From positions 5,456,001 to 5,520,000 of the forward strand of contig NZ_CP114205.1 of the NCBI RefSeq assembly GCF_027497495.1: 64,000 nucleotides of DNA, written 5' to 3'. The stretch's first letter is position 1. Each line of letters starts with the position of its first letter. This document shows positions 50,094 to 57,176 of the stretch, in pieces. Source of the DNA: Streptomyces tubercidicus (lineage in GTDB: Bacteria > Actinomycetota > Actinomycetes > Streptomycetales > Streptomycetaceae). The notes under the pieces are model-generated. The model was not told the origin of the DNA. It did not search any database and saw only the letters and a program-made list of their open reading frames with translations. A program made the translations under genes and the position numbers.

Positions 50094-53000
50094 CCAGCCC
50101 TCGCGCCACCGTGCACTGCGCGGCGGCATCGCCGCACGGTGCCTCGGACCCGCATCAAGAGGGCCCGGCCGATCTGCGTCTGGTCGCGCCCGCACTGGCT
50201 GCCTGGGCGGCCGCGGCGATCAGCCTGGGCACCCCCGGTGGGGGAGTGGCGATGGCGTGCGGCGTGGCCGGGGTGCTGGCGATCGTCGCGTTACGGGTGG
50301 CTGTAGTTCGGCGCAGGGACGAGCGTGAACCAGAAGGGATGGAGGAGCAGTCCGGTGATGCCCCTCGGGCCGAATCCGGTCGGCCTGGAACGGAGTCGCC
50401 CAGGCGCCGCCGCGCTCCCCGCCTCCGTTCGGCCGGCTCGTTTGTGGCCCTGGCCGCGGTGTTGCTGTGTGCCGCGGCGGGGGCTGCGTCTGCCGCGCTG
50501 CATGCCTCGGATCTGCGGCGTGGGCCGCTCCCGGCGTTTGCGGAGCAGTATGCGCGGGTCACGGTGGATCTGGAGGTGACCGGCGATCCGCGGCTGACCC
50601 GGCCCAAGGTGCGCGGATCCCAACGGACGCCCCAGGTCCTGGTGTTCACGGCCGATGCCGTCCGGGTCACGGCGCCGAATGGCGAGATCACCGCCGTCCG
50701 CACGCCCACCCTGGTGGTCGTACAGCAGCCCGGAGGAGGGCGCGGCGGCGCGGGCGGCGAGCACGACCGAGCCGAGGGCCGTGGTGGCCGGCAGAACCCC
50801 GGGGGCGCAGCGATCGCGGGGGACGCAGCGACCGCGGGCTCGGTCCTTGCCCCGCAGCCCTTGGTCACGGCCGCGCAGGCCCCGGTCGCCGCCTCGCAGG
50901 CTTCCGTCACCAGCGGGCAGAGGCCAGTCGTCGCCCCGCGTCAGCCGGGAGAAGAAGATCGTGTCGGCGTTCGTGAGGGCATCGCGTCGGAGTGGCGGGG
51001 GTTGCTGCCGTCGACTCGGATTCGGGTCGTGGCGCGGGTGGCGCCGCCGTTGTTGTCGGGCGATCAGGTGGCCGCCGTGCTGCGGGTCACGGCCGATGCG
51101 GCGCCGGTGAAGGTGGGTGCGCCGGATGCGTTGCAGCGGTTGGCGGGGAGCCTGCGTGCCGGGCTGCGCGAGGTCACCGGCGGGCTGGGGCCCGATGCCC
51201 GAGCGTTGTTGCCGGGCCTGGTGGTGGGGGACACCTCGCGTGTGCCGCCGGATCTGGATGACGCCTTCCGGGCCACCGACCTGACGCATCTGCTGGCCGT
51301 GTCCGGCAGCAATCTGACGATTGTGCTCGCCCTGCTCATCGGCCCGCCGCATCTGGCGACCCGTGCCGAGCGCCGTGGGCTGGCGCCGCGCCTCGGGCTG
51401 TCGCTGCGCAGCACGGCGGTCATCGGCGGCATGCTCGCCCTCGCGTTCGTCGTGGTGTGCCGCCCGGACCCGAGCGTGCTGCGGGCTGCCGCCTGTGGCC
51501 TGATCACGTTGCTCGCCATCGGCACCGGACGCCGCCGCTCGCTGCTCCCCGCGCTCGCCGCCGCGGTCCTGCTGCTCGTGCTCTACGACCCCTGGCTCGC
51601 CCGCAACTACGGCTTTCTGCTGTCTGTCCTGGCGACCGGCGCACTGTTGCTGCTCGCGCCGAGGTGGAGCGCCGCACTTCAACGGCGCCGGGTGCCGCCC
51701 CGTCTCGCCGAGGTGATCGCCGCCGCTGCTGCCGCTCAGGCGGTCTGCGCACCCGTCGTCGCCGTGCTGGCGGCCCGGGTGGGCCTGGTTGCCGTGCCCT
51801 GCAATCTGCTGGCCGAACTGGCGGTGGCACCTGCGACGGTTCTGGGTTTCGCGGCCCTCGCCATGGTTCCGATCGTGCCGCCGGTCGCGCAGGCGCTGGC
51901 GTGGTGCGCGGGCTGGCCGGCCGAGTGGATCGCCGGTGTCGCCCGTACGGGAGCGGCGCTGCCGGGGGCGGAGTTCGCCTGGCCGGGCGGCTGGGCCGGT
52001 GGGCTGGCGCTGGCGGCCGCCTTGGTGGTGCTGGTGCCGGTCGGCCGCAGGGTGCTGCGCCGCCCCTGGTTGTGTGTGCTCTGTGCGCTGGCGTTGATCC
52101 TGGCGGTGTGCCGCCCGGCACCGTTCACCCGCATCATCACCGGCTGGCCGCCGCCGGGTTGGCGAGCCGTGGTCTGTGACGTCGGACAGGGCGACGGCCT
52201 GGTGCTGGCCGCCGGCGACGGTACGGCGCTGGTGGTGGACACCGGGCCCGAGCCCCAGGCCATCGACCGCTGCCTGACCGACCTCGGCGTCCGCCGTATC
52301 CCCCTTCTCGTTCTGACGCACTTCCACGCCGACCATGTGGACGGCCTCCCGGGCGCGCTCCGCGGGCGCTCGGTCGGCGCGATCGAGACCACCACGCTGC
52401 AAGAACCTCCGGGGCAGGCGCAGTTCGTGCGCAGTACGGCTGCGGCGGCGCGAGTACCGATCGTCCGTGCCACCCCGGGGGAGCGCCGCCGCTTGGGCCC
52501 GCTGACCTGGGAGGTCCTCTGGCCACCCGCCCCGCCCGCTCTTCCCGGCCCCGGCGTTCCCACCTACGGCCCCGGCAGTCCGCACACTCCCGATACTTCC
52601 GACAGCCCCGCCGGCCCCAACCCCTTCGACGGCCCCAACGACGCCAGTGTCACTCTGCTGGTGCGTACGGGAGGGCTGACCCTTCTGCTGCTCGGGGACC
52701 TCGAACCGCCTGCACAGCAGGGGTTGTTAGCGGCGCACCCCGAGCTCGGTGGCGTCGATGTCCTGAAGGTGGCACATCACGGCTCCGCCTATCAGGACCC
52801 GCCGTTGATGCAGCGGCTCGCGCCGCGCCTGGCGCTGATCTCCTGCGGTGCCGACAACCCGTACGGCCATCCGGCGCCCCGCACCATCGCGGCCCTCCGC
52901 GCCCAGGGCGCCCGGGTGTTGCGTACAGACACCGACGGGGCCATCGCGATCCTCGGCACGACGGCCGGGCTGTCCGCCACGGTCACCGGCCACCGGGTCG

Positions 53001-53476
53001 TCAAGGCCCGCCTGGCCAACGGCCCGGGAATCCGGGGCCGTACGCACCTTGGAGCGCCTCACCCCGACGCACGGTTGGCAGGTTGCCGCCGCTCCAGGAA
53101 ACGCTCCGGTCCCGCAGCCACACGCCACCTGAGACGAGACCTCAGACGCACCACGAGAGGCTACCCGAGAGGCCACCTGAGCGGTCCCCTGCGAAGCCGT
53201 CCGAATCGCCACCCGAGGCGGGGCCTGCCTCGCCCCCGTGGCCCGCCCTGCCTCGGCCCCCCGGTTGCCCCGCCGCCCGCCCCCATGGCCTCGGCCCTGC
53301 GGCGCCCCCGCGTGATCACAGCAATCGAACAAATGGAGGAAAATCAGGGAACCAGCATCTATAGACTCCAGATCATGAGGATGGGTGAAGGCGTCGAGCG
53401 GGGCCCACGCTGCTGTGTGGCGCTGGCCTGGCCCGAAGGGGACGGGCCCGTGCCCGCCGCTCGGCTGGCGGCGTGA
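50090..53476 (+). CDS. comEC: ComEC/Rec2-type DNA-uptake channel protein
   Basis: A 1128-residue polytopic protein. N-terminal helices (about 25-75 and 120-145) lead to an OB-fold region interrupted by ~80 residues of Gly/Ala/Gln-rich sequence. The Competence domain (about 370-660) has THLLAVSGSNLTIVLALL and YDPWLARNYGFLLSVLATGA. The metallo-beta-lactamase-like domain (about 695-975) has H744-F-H-A-D748-H749 and LKVAHHGSAYQ. The last ~150 residues are Arg/Pro-rich, unlike the family, and may be spurious read-through. Two TTA codons occur, at 50291-50293 (residue 68) and 52727-52729 (residue 880). GTG 50090 overlaps the comEA stop (GTGA). ComEC would pass single-stranded DNA into the cell. Confidence 0.9.
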   Translation: MTSPRATVHCAAASPHGASDPHQEGPADLRLVAPALAAWAAAAISLGTPGGGVAMACGVAGVLAIVALRVAVVRRRDEREPEGMEEQSGDAPRAESGRPGTESPRRRRAPRLRSAGSFVALAAVLLCAAAGAASAALHASDLRRGPLPAFAEQYARVTVDLEVTGDPRLTRPKVRGSQRTPQVLVFTADAVRVTAPNGEITAVRTPTLVVVQQPGGGRGGAGGEHDRAEGRGGRQNPGGAAIAGDAATAGSVLAPQPLVTAAQAPVAASQASVTSGQRPVVAPRQPGEEDRVGVREGIASEWRGLLPSTRIRVVARVAPPLLSGDQVAAVLRVTADAAPVKVGAPDALQRLAGSLRAGLREVTGGLGPDARALLPGLVVGDTSRVPPDLDDAFRATDLTHLLAVSGSNLTIVLALLIGPPHLATRAERRGLAPRLGLSLRSTAVIGGMLALAFVVVCRPDPSVLRAAACGLITLLAIGTGRRRSLLPALAAAVLLLVLYDPWLARNYGFLLSVLATGALLLLAPRWSAALQRRRVPPRLAEVIAAAAAAQAVCAPVVAVLAARVGLVAVPCNLLAELAVAPATVLGFAALAMVPIVPPVAQALAWCAGWPAEWIAGVARTGAALPGAEFAWPGGWAGGLALAAALVVLVPVGRRVLRRPWLCVLCALALILAVCRPAPFTRIITGWPPPGWRAVVCDVGQGDGLVLAAGDGTALVVDTGPEPQAIDRCLTDLGVRRIPLLVLTHFHADHVDGLPGALRGRSVGAIETTTLQEPPGQAQFVRSTAAAARVPIVRATPGERRRLGPLTWEVLWPPAPPALPGPGVPTYGPGSPHTPDTSDSPAGPNPFDGPNDASVTLLVRTGGLTLLLLGDLEPPAQQGLLAAHPELGGVDVLKVAHHGSAYQDPPLMQRLAPRLALISCGADNPYGHPAPRTIAALRAQGARVLRTDTDGAIAILGTTAGLSATVTGHRVVKARLANGPGIRGRTHLGAPHPDARLAGCRRSRKRSGPAATRHLRRDLRRTTRGYPRGHLSGPLRSRPNRHPRRGLPRPRGPPCLGPPVAPPPAPMASALRRPRVITAIEQMEENQGTSIYRLQIMRMGEGVERGPRCCVALAWPEGDGPVPAARLAA

Positions 53477-53574
53477 GTTGGCCGCGCAGAGCCTTGCCGA
53501 TGTGATGGCCGGTACGCCCGCCTCGGCGGTGGAACGGACCGCCGCTGGTTTGCTGCGGAGAGGACGCACACCTG
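53030..53574 (+). other. Uncertain region: ComEC tail, low-GC patch and NAT upstream region
   Basis: After the ComEC metallo-beta-lactamase part, the open frame crosses a Pro/Arg-coding stretch and then an unusually AT-rich patch (53322-53392, containing CAATCGAACAAATGGAGG and CTATAGACTCC). A second frame, GTG 53385 to 53594, encodes 69 residues without a recognisable family and overlaps the acetyltransferase start. This may be a promoter region for the acetyltransferase or the remains of a small lost gene. I cannot decide. Confidence 0.4.
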
Positions 53575-54384
53575 ATGGATACCGCTGGCACTGATGCCTA
53601 CCTGGAGCGGATCGGGGTCGAACGCCCGGCTTCCGCCGACGCCGACGCGTTGCATGCGCTGCACCTCAACCATCTGCGCACCGTCCCTTTCGAGAACCTC
53701 TCCATCCACCTCGGCGAGGAGATCGTGCTCGCGGAGCAGCCGGTGCTCGACAAGATCGTCGGTGCCCGGCGCGGCGGCTTCTGTTACGAGCTCAACGGCG
53801 CGTTCGCGATGCTGCTGGGTGCGCTGGGATACGAGGTCGAGCTGTTGTCCGCGCGGGTGTTCGGCGCCGAGGGGAGGCTTGGGATTCCGTATGACCACCT
53901 TGCGCTGCGCGTCCAGACACCCGGTGGGCCGTGGCTCGCGGACGTCGGCTTCGGCAGGCACAGTCATTTTCCCCTGCGCTGGGACAGCCGTGCCGAGCAG
54001 GCCGATCCCGGCGGGGTGTTCCGGATCGAGGAGACGGGGGACGGTGATCTCGATGTCCTGAGGGACGGCTCCCCGCAGTACCGCCTCGAACAACGTCCGC
54101 GCGCCTACGCCGACTTCGAGGTCGGCTGCTGGTGGAACCGGACCTCGCCCGCATCGCACTTCACCCAGTCCCTGGTGTGCTCACGGCTGACCGAGACCGG
54201 CCGGATCACGCTCTCCGGCCGGACGCTCGTGACCAGTGCCGTGGACGGTGCCCGCGAGGAGCGCCCGGTAGCTGCTGACGAGATCCTCGCCGCCTACCGG
54301 GAGCACTTCGGGATCGTGCTGGACCGGGAGCCCGTGGTGGGCGCGGTGCCGCCGCCTGAGGCCGGAGCCGAGGGGCGCGCGTAG
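53575..54384 (+). CDS. Arylamine N-acetyltransferase
   Basis: A 269-residue enzyme that moves an acetyl group from acetyl-CoA to arylamines or hydrazines. The catalytic triad is complete: Cys70 in RRGGFCYELNGAF, His108 in PYDHLALRV, and Asp123 in LADVGFGRH. LHLNHLRTVPFENLSIHLGE is the family's opening signature. Length and domain order match bacterial NATs of about 275 residues. ATG 53575 starts MDTAGTDAYLERIG. In actinomycetes such enzymes sometimes close amide bonds in ansamycin pathways, but no biosynthetic genes are nearby, so a general detoxifying or metabolic role is more likely. A 16-bp tandem repeat follows. Confidence 0.94.
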   Translation: MDTAGTDAYLERIGVERPASADADALHALHLNHLRTVPFENLSIHLGEEIVLAEQPVLDKIVGARRGGFCYELNGAFAMLLGALGYEVELLSARVFGAEGRLGIPYDHLALRVQTPGGPWLADVGFGRHSHFPLRWDSRAEQADPGGVFRIEETGDGDLDVLRDGSPQYRLEQRPRAYADFEVGCWWNRTSPASHFTQSLVCSRLTETGRITLSGRTLVTSAVDGAREERPVAADEILAAYREHFGIVLDREPVVGAVPPPEAGAEGRA

Positions 54385-54390
54385 CGGCCC

Positions 54391-54466
54391 GTCGTCCGGC
54401 CGCCCCGTCGTCCGGCCGCCCCGTTGTCTGGCCGCCCCGTCGTCCGGCCGCCCCGTCATCCGGCCG
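54391..54466 (+). repeat. 16-bp tandem repeat, five copies
   Basis: Unit GTCGTCCGGCCG plus CCCC repeats at 54391, 54407, 54423, 54439 and 54455. Copies 1, 2 and 4 are identical; copies 3 and 5 have two and one changes in the GTCGTCCGGCCG part. It begins six bases after the acetyltransferase stop and ends 25 bases before the opposing gene. Confidence 0.9.
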
Positions 54467-54490
54467 TGAGGAAGGGCGCGTGGCCGGTCG

Positions 54491-54766
54491 CTACTCGGCC
54501 TCGCGCCAGCCCTCGTACTCCGCCGCGAGGTCGTGCAGCCGCACGGGATCGTGAGCGGCGTCCGGGTCCTCGACGACCACGAGCCACTGCGCGTCCTCGG
54601 CGTCGTCCTCACCGGCCAGGGCGTCCCGTACGAGCTGGGGCTCCTCGGTGACACCGAAACGTTCGGTCAGGGCTTCGGCCACCTCCTCTGCCGCGTCGCG
54701 GTCGGGCAGCACCAGGACGTGGCGCACAGGTCGTACATCGGGGTGGTGTGGGGCTGCGTCATTCAC
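54491..54766 (-). CDS. Small conserved hypothetical protein (91 residues)
   Basis: An acidic cytoplasmic protein starting MNDAAPHHPDVRPVRHVLVL. The sequence VRHVLVLPDRDAAEEVAEAL, then QWLVVVEDP and LHDLAAEYEGWREAE, suggests a small ferredoxin-like beta-alpha-beta fold. GTG 54766 was chosen; the frame extends further but overlaps the holA region. The palindrome CGGACAATGTCCG sits just upstream of the start on the coding strand. I do not recognise the family. It is convergent with the acetyltransferase gene and divergent from holA. Confidence 0.65.
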   Translation of the reverse strand: MNDAAPHHPDVRPVRHVLVLPDRDAAEEVAEALTERFGVTEEPQLVRDALAGEDDAEDAQWLVVVEDPDAAHDPVRLHDLAAEYEGWREAE

Positions 54767-54886
54767 CCGGACATTGTCCGACAGCGGGAGGGCTGCCCGG
54801 TCCGGCAGGGGTCCGGCCCGGTGAGTGTCCGGGCCGGTTGAGCGTCCGGGCCGGGTTGTCAGTGGCACGTGGGATGCTGGACCGCG

Positions 54887-55870
54887 ATGGCCAGGAAGAC
54901 AGCTCACGATGACCCGCTCGCCCCCGTCACGATCGCGGTGGGCCAGGAAGACCTGCTGTTGGACCGCGCGGTGCAGCAGGTGGTGGCGGCCGCCCGCGCG
55001 GCCGATGCGGACACCGATGTGCGCGACCTCACCCCCGATCAGCTGCAGCCCGGCACTCTCGCCGAGCTGACCAGCCCCTCGCTCTTCGCCGAGCGCAAGG
55101 TCGTCGTGGTGCGGGCCGCCCAGGACCTGTCGGCGGACACCATCAAGGACGTCAAGGCGTATCTGGGCTCGCCTGCCGAGGAGATCACGCTGGTGCTGCT
55201 GCACGCCGGTGGCGCCAAGGGGAAGGGCCTGCTGGACGCGGCCCGTAAGGCCGGGGCGCGGGAAGTGGCCTGCCCCAAGATGACCAAGCCGGCCGACCGG
55301 CTGGCCTTCGTACGGGGCGAGTTCCGTGCGACGGGGCGTTCGGCGACGCCTGAGGCATGCCAGTCGCTGGTGGACGCGATCGGCAGCGATCTGCGTGAGT
55401 TGGCATCGGCGTGTGCGCAGTTGGCCGCCGATGTCGAGGGCACGATCGACGAGGCCGTCGTGGCGCGCTATTACACGGGCCGGGCGGAGGCATCGAGCTT
55501 CACCGTCGCCGACCGTGCCGTCGAGGGCCGGGCCGCCGAGGCGCTGGAGGCCCTGCGCTGGGCGATCGCCACCGGCGTCGCCCCCGTCATGATCACCAGC
55601 GCGCTGGCCCAAGGCGTCCGCGCCATCGGCAAGCTGGCCTCCGCCCCGCGCGGCGCCCGCCCCGGCGACCTGGCCCGCGACCTGGGCATGCCGCCGTGGA
55701 AGATCGACCGGGTACGGCAGCAGATGCGCGGCTGGTCGGCGGACGGCGTGGCCACGGCGCTGCGCGCGGTGGCGGCGGCCGATGCGGGGGTGAAGGGCGG
55801 CGGCGACGATCCCGAGTACGCCCTGGAGAAAGCCGTCGTGACGATCGCACGGGCGGCCCGGTCGCGCTGA
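54887..55870 (+). CDS. holA: DNA polymerase III delta subunit
   Basis: A 327-residue clamp-loader subunit that opens the sliding clamp. The AAA-like N-terminal domain shows VTIAVGQEDLLLDRAVQQVV, LTSPSLFAERKVVVVRAAQD (the clamp-binding region) and ITLVLLHAGGAKGKGLLDAA. Then come MTKPADRLAFVRGEF, SDLRELASACAQLAAD and the C-terminal collar helices (EALEALRWAIATGVAP, MPPWKIDRVRQQMRGWS). ATG 54887 gives MARKTAHDDP; an ATG at 54869 is less likely. A short terminator hairpin begins directly after the stop. Confidence 0.94.
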   Translation: MARKTAHDDPLAPVTIAVGQEDLLLDRAVQQVVAAARAADADTDVRDLTPDQLQPGTLAELTSPSLFAERKVVVVRAAQDLSADTIKDVKAYLGSPAEEITLVLLHAGGAKGKGLLDAARKAGAREVACPKMTKPADRLAFVRGEFRATGRSATPEACQSLVDAIGSDLRELASACAQLAADVEGTIDEAVVARYYTGRAEASSFTVADRAVEGRAAEALEALRWAIATGVAPVMITSALAQGVRAIGKLASAPRGARPGDLARDLGMPPWKIDRVRQQMRGWSADGVATALRAVAAADAGVKGGGDDPEYALEKAVVTIARAARSR

Positions 55871-55887
55871 GGCGCCCGCCGGGCGCC
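55871..55887 (+). terminator. Hairpin directly after holA
   Basis: GGCGCCC GCC GGGCGCC, a perfect 7-bp stem with 3-base loop that begins at the base after the TGA stop. Confidence 0.55.
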
Positions 55888-56243
55888 CCGGGCCTGGGGC
55901 GGTAGTGAGGCGGCGGGCCATGCCAGGGCGTGCGCTCAGCGCGCTCTAGCCGGGACCGCGCCCGCGCCCCGCACCGGCCCCGCATAGGGAGCGCGAGACG
56001 TTCACCGGGGCTGTGACGCCCGCGCCGCGCACCAGGACCGCACCCGGCATCGTGCCCGCATGCCCGAACAGCTACCCGCACCCTGCGCCGCGCGCGAGCC
56101 CCTCAAAGGACCCGTGCTGGACAGCCCCGAGACCCCGGCCCGCGCCGCCCCGAGCACCCGGTGCCCCCACGGAGGCGCCAGCCGGTGCCCCTACGGATGC
56201 GCCGCCCACCGAATAGCCGTATCCACCGGCCATGGCCGACCCC

Positions 56244-56287
56244 TGCGACGGCGTCTGCCGACGACCTGTGACGGCGTCTGCCGACGA
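56244..56287 (+). repeat. 23-bp tandem repeat, two copies
   Basis: GACGGCGTCTGCCGACGA with TGC or TGT before it occurs at 56244-56264 and 56267-56287, one base different, period 23. Confidence 0.85.
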
Positions 56288-56378
56288 AGTCTGCTGCGCG
56301 TACGGATCCTGCGGTGCGGACGCCGGACGCCGGACACCGGACGGGGCCGGGCGGCGCGGTGCGGAAAGCTCACACAGC

Positions 56379-56419
56379 AAAAAGCCCCGCCTCATCCCTG
56401 GGGAAGGGGAAGGCGGGGC
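56379..56419 (-). terminator. Intrinsic terminator of the rpsT transcript
   Basis: On the minus strand GCCCCGCCT (56419-56411) pairs with AGGCGGGGC (56392-56384) and is followed by TTTTT. It lies 220 bases beyond the rpsT stop, giving a long 3' untranslated region. Confidence 0.8.
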
Positions 56420-56639
56420 CCTTGTATCAAGCTGTTGCGGCTTCGTCGGCCATGATGGCCGCCGGAGCCGGGTTGCGCCGCACCCGCGTGGCGAACGCAG
56501 GCCGTGTGCGGCGCGGTGGTGCACCGGGCAGGGAGCGGAGAGAGGGGCCGCTGGGTCCCTGTCGGCAGGGGTGCTGCTTGGTATTGCGGGGGGATGAAGA
56601 TCGGGCCTGGTGAGGCCGGAGATCTTCTTCCGGAGAGGG

Positions 56640-56906
56640 TCAGCCCTTGAGGGACGCGACCTTCTTCGCCAGCGCCGACTTCTTGTTGGCGGCGGCGTTC
56701 TTGTGGATGACACCCTTGCTGACGGCCTTGTCGAGCGTCTTGGCAGCGGCGGCCTGGGCGGTGGTGGCCTTCTGCAGGTCACCGGCCTCCACGGCCTCGC
56801 GGGTGCGACGGATCGCGGTCTTCAGAGTGGACTTGACAGCCTTGTTGCGCTGACGAGCCTTCTCGTTGGTCTTGATCCGCTTCATCTGGGACTTGATGTT
56901 CGCCAC
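56640..56906 (-). CDS. rpsT: Ribosomal protein bS20
   Basis: An 88-residue, Lys/Ala-rich helical 30S protein that binds 16S rRNA. MANIKSQMKRIKTNEKARQR and the end KKSALAKKVASLKG are diagnostic. ATG 56906 follows a CTGAAAAGGC site on the minus strand. It stands alone, divergent from lepA, and is transcribed from a good -35/-10 pair about 75 bases upstream. The terminator lies 220 bases past the stop. Confidence 0.97.
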   Translation of the reverse strand: MANIKSQMKRIKTNEKARQRNKAVKSTLKTAIRRTREAVEAGDLQKATTAQAAAAKTLDKAVSKGVIHKNAAANKKSALAKKVASLKG

Positions 56907-56980
56907 GAAAGAGCCTTTTCAGGTTCGTTGGAGTTTCGAGTGGCGCCTCGTACGAGAGAGGGCACGAAGCGCAGTGGACC

Positions 56981-57010
56981 AGGCTACCAGCAGGGTCTAC
57001 GGCCTCCCAA
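56981..57010 (-). promoter_or_regulatory. Promoter of rpsT
   Basis: On the minus strand TTGGGA (57010-57005), an 18-base spacer and TAGCCT (56986-56981) fit the housekeeping consensus. The predicted leader is about 65-70 bases. Confidence 0.55.
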
Positions 57011-57176
57011 ACCGGACCGGACCCACCGCCCGGACGCCGTCCCGATCCCCCGCTCGACGGCCGTCCGCCCCCTGCCCGCCCCGCCCAAACCGGACCGAGC
57101 CCCTCGCTCATGGGACGATGGGGGGAGACGTCAATACCCGAGTCCCGCCTACCCGCGTTCACTGAATGGACCCTGC

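Larger units (their letters stand above)
55888..56639. other. ~750-bp region without a confident gene
   Basis: No gene with convincing start, ribosome-binding site and family is visible between holA and rpsT, which converge here. A minus-strand frame ending at 56072 encodes a Gly/Ala/Ser-rich segment (SVGGASVGAPAGASVGAPG) preceded by QDPYAQQTSS, which might be the remnant of a low-complexity gene. The region also contains a 23-bp tandem repeat (56244-56287) and the minus-strand rpsT terminator (56379-56419). Confidence 0.6.

Noticed and set aside
53385..53594. 69-codon frame overlapping the arylamine N-acetyltransferase start
   Set aside because: No ribosome-binding site or family, and it overlaps a solid gene; kept only as an uncertain region.
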